Shown here: positions 1 to 6,990 of the stretch, piece by piece
Layout of the letters: each line of letters opens with the position of its first letter
Position numbering within the stretch: position 1 is the stretch's first letter
DNA from: Curtobacterium sp. MCSS17_007
GTDB taxonomy: Bacteria; Actinomycetota; Actinomycetes; Actinomycetales; Microbacteriaceae
Direction: 5' to 3'
Assembly: GCF_003234175.2 (NCBI RefSeq)
Contig: NZ_CP126257.1
Span: 3,162,001 to 3,226,000, forward strand
Length of the DNA stretch: 64,000 nucleotides
Translations under genes and position numbers: made by a program
Notes under the pieces: generated by a model
Told to the model about the DNA's origin: nothing
Databases searched by the model: none
The model's input: only the letters and a program-made list of their open reading frames with translations

Positions 1-45
1 GCGCACGGCGGCTTCGATCCGCGCGCGGTCCAGACGTTCGTTCAC
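1..45 (-). CDS. partial CDS, 5' end only (possibly GTP cyclohydrolase I)
   Basis: Only the first 15 codons lie inside the window, running off its left edge. From the GTG at 45 the peptide reads MNERLDRARIEAAVR, which resembles the usual start of actinobacterial FolE proteins, where a D-R-x-R-I-E-x-A-V-R helix opens the protein. No catalytic residue is visible, so the assignment is an inference from the N-terminal helix alone. The gene diverges from the purine permease at 186. Any short charged helix could look like this. Confidence 0.4.
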   Translation of the reverse strand, partial: MNERLDRARIEAAVR

Positions 46-173
46 GCTCTCATCCAACACCGTTGCTGGCCGCAGAACGCGGCCACCTGTCGACCGCGCC
101 GTACCCCGTCGAGGTGCGCCGTGCCTCCCGGCCGGGCGGTACCAGGGCGACCCGCCGCGCTCCCAGCGTTCTG

Positions 174-179
174 TAAACT
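174..179 (+). promoter_or_regulatory. -10 box of leaderless promoter, purine permease
   Basis: TAAACT ends 6 nt before the GTG at 186, so transcription would begin at or next to the start codon. No Shine-Dalgarno sequence is present. This spacing recurs across the window and supports GTG 186 as the start. Confidence 0.6.
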
Positions 180-185
180 CGTTCG

Positions 186-1658
186 GTGAGCGCCCAGCAG
201 ACCGACACCCCGCCCCGGAACCGCTTCGCGTCCGGCCTCGACCGCTTCTTCTCGATCACGCAGCGCGGGTCGAGCATCCCCCGTGAGATCCGCGGTGGCC
301 TCGTCTCCTTCGTGACGATGGCGTACATCGTCATCCTCAACCCGCTGATCCTCGGCGGGTTCAGCCAGGACCAGGCACCGCAGGACGTCGTCGGCGGCTG
401 GCTGCAGAACGCGCAGGTCGCCGCCGCGACCGGACTCGTCGCCGGTGTCATGACGATCGCCATGGGGCTCATCGCGAACCTGCCGTTCGGCATCGCGGCG
501 GGTCTCGGCATCAACTCGTTCCTCGCCGTGAGCGTCGTGCACCAGGTGACCTGGGCCGAGGCGATGGGTCTCGTCGTCATCAACGGCGTCGTCATCGTCA
601 TCCTGGCGCTGACCGGCATCCGGACGATGATCTTCACCGCCGTGCCCGCGCAGCTCAAGGCCGCGATCACGGTCGGCATCGGTCTGTTCATCGCCTTCAT
701 CGGTCTCGTCGACTCCGGGTTCGTCCGCACCACGAAGATCGCCTCGCCGCCGCTGCAGCTCGGCGAGGACGGCTCCGTCGGGGCCCTGCCGACGATCGTG
801 TTCCTGATCGGCCTCGTCCTCATCGGCACGCTCATGGCCCGCCGGGTGAAGGGTGCGCTGCTCATCGGCATCGTCGGCACGACGATCGTCGCGATCGTCC
901 TGCAGGCGGTCTTCCGGGTGCCGACGTCGGTCGACTCGCCCACCGGGTGGAACCTCAACGCCCCGGGGCTGCCGAGCGCGCTCTTCGCCGTGCCGGACCT
1001 GTCGCTCGTCGGGCACGCGGACGTCGTGGGCGCCTTCACCCGCATCGGCCCGATCGCCGCGTCGATGCTCGTCTTCACCCTGGTCTTCACGAACTTCTTC
1101 GACGCGATGGGCACGATGACCGGGCTCGCCAAGGCCGCCGGCGTCGCGCACCCGGACGGCACGTTCCCCCGGCTCAAGTCGGCGCTCGTCGTCGAGGGTG
1201 CCGGTGCGATCGCCGGCGGTGGCGCCTCGGTGTCGTCGAACACCGTCTTCATCGACTCGGCGTCGGGCATCGGCGAGGGCGCCCGCACGGGCATGGCCTC
1301 CGTCGTCACCGGCCTGCTGTTCCTGGCGTCGATGTTCCTCACGCCGCTGACCCAGGTCGTTCCGCTCGAGGTCGCGGCCGCCGGACTCGTCGTCGTCGGT
1401 GCGCTCATGGTGGCGCAGGTGAAGGACATCGACTGGACGGACTTCGGCGCCGCGCTGCCGGCGTTCCTGACCATCGTCGTGATGCCGCTGACCTACTCGA
1501 TCGCGAACGGCATCGGCGCGGGCTTCATCAGCTGGGTGCTCATCAAGCTGCTGTCCGGCCGCGGGCGCGAGGTCTCGTGGCTGCTGTACGTGGTGGCCGC
1601 GGGCTTCCTGCTGTACTTCGCGCGCGGGCCGCTGGAGGCGCTGCTCGGCGTCGGGTAG
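186..1658 (+). CDS. NCS2/AzgA-family purine permease
   Basis: 490 aa polytopic membrane protein, the normal size for the AzgA/PbuG branch of the NCS2 family. Those proteins import guanine, hypoxanthine or adenine with protons. Visible family marks are FVTMAYIVILNP near residue 42, a G-L-G-I-N-S-F segment near 100, F-T-N-F-F-D-A-M-G-T near 300 and S-S-N-T-V-F-I-D-S-A-S-G-x-G-E-G-A-R-T-G near 350; the last two form the substrate region in this branch. The start is GTG 186, placed 6 nt after a TAAACT box. The gene stands alone and ends at a 26-bp hairpin. Exact substrate is not determined by sequence. Confidence 0.9.
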   Translation: MSAQQTDTPPRNRFASGLDRFFSITQRGSSIPREIRGGLVSFVTMAYIVILNPLILGGFSQDQAPQDVVGGWLQNAQVAAATGLVAGVMTIAMGLIANLPFGIAAGLGINSFLAVSVVHQVTWAEAMGLVVINGVVIVILALTGIRTMIFTAVPAQLKAAITVGIGLFIAFIGLVDSGFVRTTKIASPPLQLGEDGSVGALPTIVFLIGLVLIGTLMARRVKGALLIGIVGTTIVAIVLQAVFRVPTSVDSPTGWNLNAPGLPSALFAVPDLSLVGHADVVGAFTRIGPIAASMLVFTLVFTNFFDAMGTMTGLAKAAGVAHPDGTFPRLKSALVVEGAGAIAGGGASVSSNTVFIDSASGIGEGARTGMASVVTGLLFLASMFLTPLTQVVPLEVAAAGLVVVGALMVAQVKDIDWTDFGAALPAFLTIVVMPLTYSIANGIGAGFISWVLIKLLSGRGREVSWLLYVVAAGFLLYFARGPLEALLGVG

Positions 1659-1695
1659 CGGCGGCGCTCTCCGCGCGGGTGCGTCCCGCTCCGTT

Positions 1696-1750
1696 CCGCG
1701 AAAGCGACAGATCCCGGCGAACGCTTCGCCGGGATCTGTCGCTTTCGCGG
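1696..1750. terminator. bidirectional hairpin with 26-bp perfect arms
   Basis: The arms 1696-1721 and 1725-1750 are exact reverse complements around the 3-nt loop CGC. The hairpin lies between the convergent permease and the 1799-2278 gene. There is no clear U-tract on either side. Its position argues for shared termination or mRNA 3'-end protection. Confidence 0.75.
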
Positions 1751-1798
1751 TCGGGGAGGCCCGACGCGTCCGGCCAGCGTCGGCCGGGAGGCGCGGGG

Positions 1799-2278
1799 TC
1801 AGTCCCGCAGGTCGGCCGGCTTCGCCTCGTGGCGGCGTCGGCCCGGGGTGCGCCGGTCTTCCTTCATGCTCGCCTCGTACAGGTGGCGCTTCCCGCCGAC
1901 GAGCTGGTCGCGCGCGGTCTGCTCGAGTTCCTTGGCGAGGGCGTAGTAGTTGTCGTCGTAGTCCTCGACGATCTGGAACGTCCACCGCCCGTCGATCACG
2001 TTCCGCCCCACCAGCTCGGTGTCGATCCGCTCCGCGAGCTCGGTGTGCCCGGCCTTCCGCAGCTGTTCCACCGCCTCGCCGAGGTTGAGGTCGGCCGTGC
2101 CCGTCAGTCGGTGGAACCCGTAGAGCAGGCCCCGGGCGTGCTCGAGCACCTCGAGCGCCGCCGACAGCGTGCCGAGGGCCTCGACCGTGGCCTCGGACAC
2201 CCCCTCGGGCACCACGTGTGCGTCGTCCGGGCCCTGTCCGTCTGCTGCTCGCCCGTCGGCGTTGCGCTCGTCCGTCAT
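1799..2278 (-). CDS. conserved hypothetical protein, 159 aa
   Basis: Soluble protein without signal peptide or membrane segment. The first 25 residues are acidic and low complexity. Residues 30-130 look mostly helical, with a motif-like stretch W-T-F-Q-I-V-E-D-Y-D-D-N-Y-Y near residues 98-111, and the tail is basic. I do not recognise a characterised family; similar small proteins occur widely in Actinobacteria. ATG 2278 has a GAGG Shine-Dalgarno close upstream. It is convergent with the permease and 52 bp downstream of the toxin gene in the same direction, so it might be read with the toxin-antitoxin pair. Confidence 0.75.
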   Translation of the reverse strand: MTDERNADGRAADGQGPDDAHVVPEGVSEATVEALGTLSAALEVLEHARGLLYGFHRLTGTADLNLGEAVEQLRKAGHTELAERIDTELVGRNVIDGRWTFQIVEDYDDNYYALAKELEQTARDQLVGGKRHLYEASMKEDRRTPGRRRHEAKPADLRD

Positions 2279-2330
2279 GCTCCTCGTCTACCGGAGGGCT
2301 CCTCGGGCTGCTCCGAGCAAGCCCGTCCCC

Positions 2331-2672
2331 CTACTTGGTCGCGTTCGGATGGTGCGTGTGGACCGCGAGGACGTGCACGGTCCGGGTGTCCTCGTCGACC
2401 GTGAACCAGATGCGCGCGCCGCGCTTGAGTTCGAGTTGCCGACGGACCCAGTCGCGCCCGGAGTGCGTCACCGTGCTCAGCTCCCCGCGGAGTGCGTGAC
2501 AGGCGAGGTCTTCGGCTAACGGGTCGGCGGTCAGTCGGTCCCAGGCCGCCGAGACGGCGTTGCGCTGGGTCGCGACGACGTCACGCCACCCCTGCTCCGC
2601 CGATCGTGTGACGAGCACGATCGTGTACTCGGTGGTCCGGAGGGGCCGCGGTACGGCGGAACGGCGCGCCAC
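2331..2672 (-). CDS. RelE/ParE-like toxin of a type II TA pair
   Basis: 113 aa, the usual size of a RelE/ParE-fold toxin. The fold is suggested by an N-terminal beta strand (TEYTIVLVTRSAEQGW), a central helical pair with D-R-L-T-A-D-P, and C-terminal strands R-I-W-F-T-V-D-E followed by V-H-V-L-A-V-H-T-H-H-P. In the family, basic and His residues at the end often form the ribonuclease or gyrase-contact site. GTG 2672 starts 3 nt after the stop of the antitoxin gene, so translation is probably coupled. RelE versus ParE activity cannot be decided from this sequence. Confidence 0.65.
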   Translation of the reverse strand: MARRSAVPRPLRTTEYTIVLVTRSAEQGWRDVVATQRNAVSAAWDRLTADPLAEDLACHALRGELSTVTHSGRDWVRRQLELKRGARIWFTVDEDTRTVHVLAVHTHHPNATK

Positions 2673-2675
2673 GGT

Positions 2676-3140
2676 TCAGGGACGGTCGACCCGGACGGGC
2701 TCGTCGAGCGCGGCGGACTCGGAGGCGTCCCAACCCGCGGCGATCGCCTCGGCAGTGTTCCGCCAGGCCTGCATCTCGAGCAGGAGCCTCCGGGGTTGCC
2801 GGAGGGCGAAGGACCCGCGGGCGACCTCGACGATCTCGCGCGCGCAGCGCTCTTGGTCCTCTCGACTGAGCATGCCGATCCACGGGTACGGGATCGCGAG
2901 CCGTTCGCGCAGTGGGAGCTGTTCGTTCATCGTGACTGCGGCGATCAGCTGCGCCGCGATGTCGAGCACCGCTTCGTCCTCGTCGGATCGTTCCTTCGTC
3001 GTCAGGACGAGCGCTGCTCCGTCACGTCGCGTCACTTCGAGCGGCTCGATCTCGGCAGCGGCGAAGACGTCCTTCGCGTGCCGGGACAGATCCGAGGACT
3101 GCACGGAGCGTCGGGTCCTGGGTGCGGTGAGCAACGTCAT
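2676..3140 (-). CDS. Phd/YefM-like antitoxin
   Basis: 154 aa. Residues 14-50 (S-S-D-L-S-R-H-A-K-D-V-F then P-L-E-V-T-R-R-D-G-A-A-L-V-L) follow the Phd/YefM DNA-binding pattern; the long helical C-terminal part would wrap the toxin. At about 150 aa it is longer than the classical 75-90 aa Phd. The gene comes first in the pair, as normal for this class. Its ATG 3140 lies 6 nt after a TAGTGT -10 box whose spacer carries a perfect palindrome, so leaderless autoregulated transcription is likely. The promoter and operator lie in the last codons of the MFS gene upstream. Confidence 0.7.
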   Translation of the reverse strand: MTLLTAPRTRRSVQSSDLSRHAKDVFAAAEIEPLEVTRRDGAALVLTTKERSDEDEAVLDIAAQLIAAVTMNEQLPLRERLAIPYPWIGMLSREDQERCAREIVEVARGSFALRQPRRLLLEMQAWRNTAEAIAAGWDASESAALDEPVRVDRP

Positions 3141-3146
3141 GTGACC

Positions 3147-3175
3147 ACACTATTCAGAACCTGTTCTGAACACAA
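3147..3175 (-). promoter_or_regulatory. TA promoter with autoregulatory operator
   Basis: On the minus strand, TTGTGT (-35, 3170-3175) and TAGTGT (-10, 3147-3152) are 17 nt apart and the ATG follows after 6 nt. The palindrome TTCAGAAC-CT-GTTCTGAA at 3153-3170 fills the spacer exactly, the expected place for a Phd-type repressor. It overlaps the end of the MFS coding sequence (stop at 3150-3152). Confidence 0.7.
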
Positions 3176-4457
3176 GGGCGCCCTCGCCCCCACCCTGCCC
3201 GTCACGCTCGTCAGGACGGCCGGACTCGGTCGGGGCCCGCCGCTCCATGAGCCGCCACGACCCGCCGAGCAGCGGCGAGAGCGTCACGACCGTGTAGACG
3301 ACCGCGACCACCCCGAACGTCGCCGTGACCCCGATCGCGTCTGCCACGACGCCGCCGGCCAGCCCACCGAGGGGAATGCCCGCCCACGACCCGGCGGAGA
3401 GCAGCCCGAACACCCGTGCCCGCATGTGCGACGGGATCCGCTCGAGTTCGACCGCCCCGAGGATCGGGTTGAGCGCGCCCGCGGCGAAGCCGGAGAGCAC
3501 GCACGCGCCGAGCACCCACGGCAGCCCGAGGCCGAGCGCGGGCACCACGAGCGACGGCCCACCGGCGAGGACGAAGCAGACCACGAAGGTGATCCGCCGA
3601 GGTACCCGGTGCGCCACGTACCCGAACGCGAGCGACCCGACGAAGGCCGCCCCGCCGAAGGTCCCGCTGACGACGCCGAGCGCCTGCGCGCCGTCGAGCA
3701 CCCGGTCCGCGTAGAGCGGGAGCAGCGCCGTGGAGCGGGCCGCGTCGAGCAGGTTCGTCACGAGGACGAGTGCGATCACGAGCCGGAAGAGCGGGTCGCG
3801 CGCGCAGAAGCGGAGACCGGACGCCAGGTCCCGCCAGTACCCGGCGGATGGTTCGGCGGGTGCTGCGTCCGGCTCCGGGTGCACCATCGCACCTCGGAGC
3901 GTCAGCGCAGCGAGCACCGCCGCCGCCGCGAAGACACCGGCCGTGACCGCGAGCGCCAGCAGCGGCCCGACCGCCCCGACGAGCAGGCCGGCAGCGGGCG
4001 CCCCGAGCAGCACGGAGAACCGGACCGACGCCTCGAAGTGCCCCACGGCACGCTCGAGCGGGATCCCCGCAGCCGTGGCGAGCCCCGGGAGCAGCACCCG
4101 GCGGCCGGACTCGCCCGGGGTGTCGAACAGGCCACCGAGGAACACGAGCACGAGCAGCCCCCAGGCCGGCAGCCCGACGGTCCACGCCAGGAGCGGGATC
4201 GCGACGAGCGTCGCGGCGCTGACCAGGTCGGACACCACGCTCGACCGGACGTACCCGAAGCGCTCGACGAGCACGCCACCGAAGGCTCCGCCGAGCACGA
4301 TCGGGACCGTCGCCGCGAACGCCGCGATGCCGACGTCCGTCGCCGACCCGCCGCGCGAGAGCACGACGAAGGGCACCGCGATCGTCGTCGCGACGTTGCC
4401 CGTCCGCGAGACGACCTGCACCGCGAGCAGGGACCGCAGCCGCCAGTGCGCGTTCAC
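3150..4457 (-). CDS. MFS efflux transporter
   Basis: 435 aa with about 12 hydrophobic segments, typical of the drug/proton antiporter branch of the major facilitator superfamily. Residues 1-30 (R-T-G-N-V-A-T-T-I-A-V-P-F) and the loop R-F-G-Y-V-R-S-S-V-V-S-D match the MFS_3/EntS-like exporters. ATG 4457 overlaps the ArsR stop as ATGA, so the two are one transcript and the regulator probably controls this pump. The C-terminal tail is glycine-rich, and its last codons double as the operator of the downstream toxin-antitoxin genes. The exported compound is unknown. Confidence 0.88.
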   Translation of the reverse strand: MNAHWRLRSLLAVQVVSRTGNVATTIAVPFVVLSRGGSATDVGIAAFAATVPIVLGGAFGGVLVERFGYVRSSVVSDLVSAATLVAIPLLAWTVGLPAWGLLVLVFLGGLFDTPGESGRRVLLPGLATAAGIPLERAVGHFEASVRFSVLLGAPAAGLLVGAVGPLLALAVTAGVFAAAAVLAALTLRGAMVHPEPDAAPAEPSAGYWRDLASGLRFCARDPLFRLVIALVLVTNLLDAARSTALLPLYADRVLDGAQALGVVSGTFGGAAFVGSLAFGYVAHRVPRRITFVVCFVLAGGPSLVVPALGLGLPWVLGACVLSGFAAGALNPILGAVELERIPSHMRARVFGLLSAGSWAGIPLGGLAGGVVADAIGVTATFGVVAVVYTVVTLSPLLGGSWRLMERRAPTESGRPDERDGQGGGEGALVFRTGSE

Positions 4458-5026
4458 GGGCGCGCCGAGCGGTAACTCTGGACGACCGCGGTCACACGCT
4501 CGGACCCGTCACCGGGCTCGTGTTCCACGCTCCGCGCCTCCCACCGGTCGAGGACGCCCTGCAGCTCCGCCCCGAGGGCGCGCAGCTCGTCCACCGTGAG
4601 GCGGAGGGCGCGGTCGCTGCTGTGCGAGGCCGCGACCCATTCGCGCCCGAGCGCCGGCACGTGGTCGATGAACGCGCGGTACTCGTCGGCGTACGCCTGC
4701 GCGACGGCGTGATCGAGCGCGACGCCGGCGACCATCCGCTCGGGGTCGTCGAACCCGTCCGCGAGGTTCCACGACGTGTGCTGCGCCACCGCCCGCCACC
4801 AGCGCTCCCGCCGGTCCGTGCCGAGCTCCGGGGCGGGCTCGATGAAGCCGGCGTCGGCCAGCCGCTTGCAGTGGTAGCTGATCGTCCCCGGTGCCTCGTC
4901 GACCTGGTCGCCGAGCATGGCGGCCGTCTGTGGGCCACCGGTCCGGAGCAACCCGACAAGCCGGAGTCGAGTGGGGTGGGCGAGCGCGCGCATGTGCGCC
5001 GCGTCGTCGAGTCGCTGCACGTCCAT
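4454..5026 (-). CDS. ArsR-family transcriptional regulator
   Basis: 190 aa. A winged helix occupies residues 5-75: A-H-P-T-R-L-R-L-V-G-L-L-R opens the first helices and A-P-G-T-I-S-Y-H-C-K-R-L-A-D-A-G-F-I is the recognition helix and turn. No cysteine metal site of classic ArsR is visible. This longer ArsR-like class often represses a neighbouring MFS pump. It is first in the operon with the MFS gene. ATG 5026 lies 6 nt behind TAGGGT, and the promoter contains a 26-bp near-palindrome, consistent with self-repression. Confidence 0.85.
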   Translation of the reverse strand: MDVQRLDDAAHMRALAHPTRLRLVGLLRTGGPQTAAMLGDQVDEAPGTISYHCKRLADAGFIEPAPELGTDRRERWWRAVAQHTSWNLADGFDDPERMVAGVALDHAVAQAYADEYRAFIDHVPALGREWVAASHSSDRALRLTVDELRALGAELQGVLDRWEARSVEHEPGDGSERVTAVVQSYRSARP

Positions 5027-5032
5027 GGCTCG

Positions 5033-5061
5033 ACCCTAGTTGCACAAGGAACGTTGCGCAA
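5033..5061 (-). promoter_or_regulatory. leaderless ArsR promoter
   Basis: TAGGGT (-10, 5033-5038) ends 6 nt before ATG 5026, and TTGCGC (-35, 5056-5061) is 17 nt further up. The -35 lies inside the palindromic operator. Confidence 0.6.
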
Positions 5062-5070
5062 CGTTTCTTG
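5045..5070. promoter_or_regulatory. palindromic operator, probable ArsR site
   Basis: The core AACGTTGCGCAACGTT (5050-5065) is a perfect 16-bp palindrome. It extends to 26 bp (5045-5070) with one mismatched pair. It sits between the ArsR gene and the divergent DUF1697 gene, over the ArsR -35 region. Confidence 0.65.
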
Positions 5071-5111
5071 CGGACCGGTCGGGAGGCTCGCCCCACTCCC
5101 GACGGGCACGC

Positions 5112-5117
5112 TACGGT
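5112..5117 (+). promoter_or_regulatory. -10 box of leaderless promoter, DUF1697 gene
   Basis: TACGGT ends 6 nt before ATG 5124. It decides this start over the longer open frame that begins inside the ArsR operator. Confidence 0.55.
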
Positions 5118-5123
5118 TCCGGC

Positions 5124-5639
5124 ATGGCCAGGTGGGTCGCGCTGCTGCGCGGGGTGAACGTCAACGGGATCACGATCCGGAACGCGGACCTCGCGGCGCT
5201 GTTCGCTGACCTCGGCTACACCGACGTCCGGACGGTCCTCGCGTCCGGCAACGTCGTGTTCACCGCGCCGAGCGACGCGTCGGACGTGCAGGCCACGATC
5301 GAGCAGGCCCTGCGGGACCGGTTCGGCTACGACGCCTGGATCGTCCTGGTGCCGCACCGACGGCTCGCTGCGATCGTCGACGGCTTCCCCTTCGACTCCG
5401 CTCCTGACCGACACGACTACGTCGTCTTCGGCTCCGTGGACACCGCGCTCGACGACCTGGTCGCGGACGTCGACACGGACGACGCCGTGGAGCGGGTGGC
5501 CCCCGGCAACGGCGTCGTGTACTGGTCCTGCCCGAAGGGGTCGAGCACGGACACGGTGTTCGCGAAGCGGGCGGGTGCTGCGCGCTTCCGGCGCACGACG
5601 ACGACCCGCAACGTGAACACGCTCCGGAGGCTCCGGTGA
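5124..5639 (+). CDS. DUF1697-family protein
   Basis: 171 aa. The opening M-A-R-W-V-A-L-L-R-G-V-N-V-N-G and the block L-A-S-G-N-V-V-F near residues 40-47 are the signature of the DUF1697 family, small cytosolic proteins of unknown biochemical function found throughout Actinobacteria. The C-terminal K-R-x-x-x-x-R-x-T-T-T-R-N-V-N-T end is also family-typical. ATG 5124 is preferred because of the TACGGT box 6 nt upstream and because the family starts there. The stop overlaps the GTG of the next gene (GTGA). Confidence 0.85.
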   Translation: MARWVALLRGVNVNGITIRNADLAALFADLGYTDVRTVLASGNVVFTAPSDASDVQATIEQALRDRFGYDAWIVLVPHRRLAAIVDGFPFDSAPDRHDYVVFGSVDTALDDLVADVDTDDAVERVAPGNGVVYWSCPKGSSTDTVFAKRAGAARFRRTTTTRNVNTLRRLR

Positions 5640-6043
5640 CCCGCGGCGCCCTGCACCACGTCGAGCTCCGGGTCGCGGACCTCGACGTCGCGACGCGGGC
5701 GTGGGGCTGGCTGCTCGGCTCGCTCGGGTACGAGCCGTTCCAGGACTGGCCCGACGGGCGGAGCTGGCGGCTGGGGAGCACCTACCTCGTCCTGGAGCGC
5801 GCACCCTTGGACGGACAGCACGACCGGAGACTCCCCGGCCTGTCCCACCTCGCATTCCACGCCGGCACCACGGTCGACGTGCAGGCGCTGTGGGAGGACG
5901 CGCCCGCGAACGGGTGGCGCCGCCTCTACGAGGACCGCCACCCGTTCGCCGGAGGTCCGGAGCACCACGCCGCGTTCCTCGAGGACGGCGAACGCGTGAA
6001 GGTCGAGCTCGTCGCCGACGAGCCCGACCTCCGCGACGGCTGA
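5636..6043 (+). CDS. VOC-superfamily (glyoxalase-like) protein
   Basis: 135 aa, one glyoxalase/bleomycin-resistance/dioxygenase unit with paired beta-alpha-beta repeats. H-H-V-E-L-R-V-A-D-L near residues 7-16 supplies a likely first metal ligand His. S-H-L-A-F-H near residue 71 and K-V-E-L-V-A near residue 122 supply further ligands (His, Glu), as in VOC enzymes. GTG 5636 overlaps the upstream stop, so the two genes are translated together. Substrate is unknown. It is tail-to-tail with the SDR at 6046, 2 bp apart, with no terminator between them. Confidence 0.8.
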   Translation: MTRGALHHVELRVADLDVATRAWGWLLGSLGYEPFQDWPDGRSWRLGSTYLVLERAPLDGQHDRRLPGLSHLAFHAGTTVDVQALWEDAPANGWRRLYEDRHPFAGGPEHHAAFLEDGERVKVELVADEPDLRDG

Positions 6044-6045
6044 CG

Positions 6046-6813
6046 TCAGGCCTGTGCCGGCTGCCCGTTGCTCGCGGTCGTCCCGCCGTCGACCGGCAGG
6101 ATCGCCCCCGTGATGTAGGACGCGGCGTCGCTGGCCAGGAACAGGACCGCTGCGGCGACCTCCTCCGGCCGACCGCCACGGCCGAGTGACACCCGCTCGG
6201 CGAAGGCGTGCTGGAGCTCCTCGTCCTCGGCCTGCTGCTGCGTCATGTCCGTCCAGATGAGTCCCGGCGCCACCGCGTTCACCCGGACGCCGAACTGCCC
6301 GTTGTCGAGCGCCGCCGCCTTCGTGAAGTTCGAGACGCCGCCCTTCGCCGCGTTGTACGGGCTCATGCGCCAGTCCGCGTCCTCGCCGGAGACCGACGAG
6401 GTGTTCACGACGGAGCCCTTCGTCTCACGCAGGAACGGCAGTGCCGCCCGCGTGCCGTAGAACACGCTCGACAGGTCGGTGTCGATGACGCGGCGCCACT
6501 CGTCCGGCTCGATGTCGGTGATGTCCCCGGAGGTGAACGTCCCCGCGTTGTTCACGAGCACGTCGATCCGGTCCCACCGGTCGACCGCGTCCGAGACGAT
6601 CGTCTCCCAGGCCGCCGGATCGGCGACGTCGGCCTGCAGCGCGACGGCGCGACCGGTGGGCAGGCTGTCCGCGACCGCCCGCACCTTGTCCTCGACGCTG
6701 TCGACCAGCAGGACGTCCGCGCCCTCGTCGGCGAACGCCCGCGCGGTAGCCTCGCCGATGCCCGAGCCCGCCCCGGTGACGATCGCGACCTTGCCCTCGA
6801 ACCGCTTGTCCAT
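6046..6813 (-). CDS. SDR-family NAD(P)-dependent oxidoreductase
   Basis: 255 aa classical short-chain dehydrogenase. T-G-A-G-S-G-I-G-E near residues 13-21 binds the cofactor; N-N-A-G lies near 88; catalytic S (S-S-V-S-G) and Y-N-A-A-K are in order; the C-terminal S-Y-I-T-G-A-I-L-P-V-D-G-G is typical. An Asp after the second strand (L-L-V-D-S) favours NAD over NADP, an inference. ATG 6813 has a clear GAGAGGAG ribosome site; a longer frame upstream has no family match. Monocistronic as far as can be seen; substrate unknown. Confidence 0.85.
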   Translation of the reverse strand: MDKRFEGKVAIVTGAGSGIGEATARAFADEGADVLLVDSVEDKVRAVADSLPTGRAVALQADVADPAAWETIVSDAVDRWDRIDVLVNNAGTFTSGDITDIEPDEWRRVIDTDLSSVFYGTRAALPFLRETKGSVVNTSSVSGEDADWRMSPYNAAKGGVSNFTKAAALDNGQFGVRVNAVAPGLIWTDMTQQQAEDEELQHAFAERVSLGRGGRPEEVAAAVLFLASDAASYITGAILPVDGGTTASNGQPAQA

Positions 6814-6942
6814 GCCTGTCTCCTCTCGTTGCACTGCACGTGCCGCAGGAGACGCCGTCGGCCCGGGGGCACGGACGCCACGGTGCCCGCACCCGGCTGG
6901 ACACGCGTGCAGCCGGAGGCGGGTGTGCACCGGCGGACCGGA

Positions 6943-6979
6943 GGAGGCACGGTGCGGGGCGGACCCGCACCGTGCCTCC
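6943..6979. terminator. hairpin terminator, 16-bp arms
   Basis: GGAGGCACGGTGCGGG (6943-6958) pairs with CCCGCACCGTGCCTCC (6964-6979) around a 5-nt loop, just beyond the stop of the GH65 gene. It shares its GGAGGC-CGGT core with hairpins at 44042 and 59593. Confidence 0.7.
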
Positions 6980-6990
6980 CGGCCGGACCG

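Noticed and set aside
42..1985. A 647-codon minus-strand frame across the purine permease
   Set aside because: Composition (Asp/Arg/Glu-rich, low complexity) is typical of a shadow frame and the opposite strand carries an intact permease.
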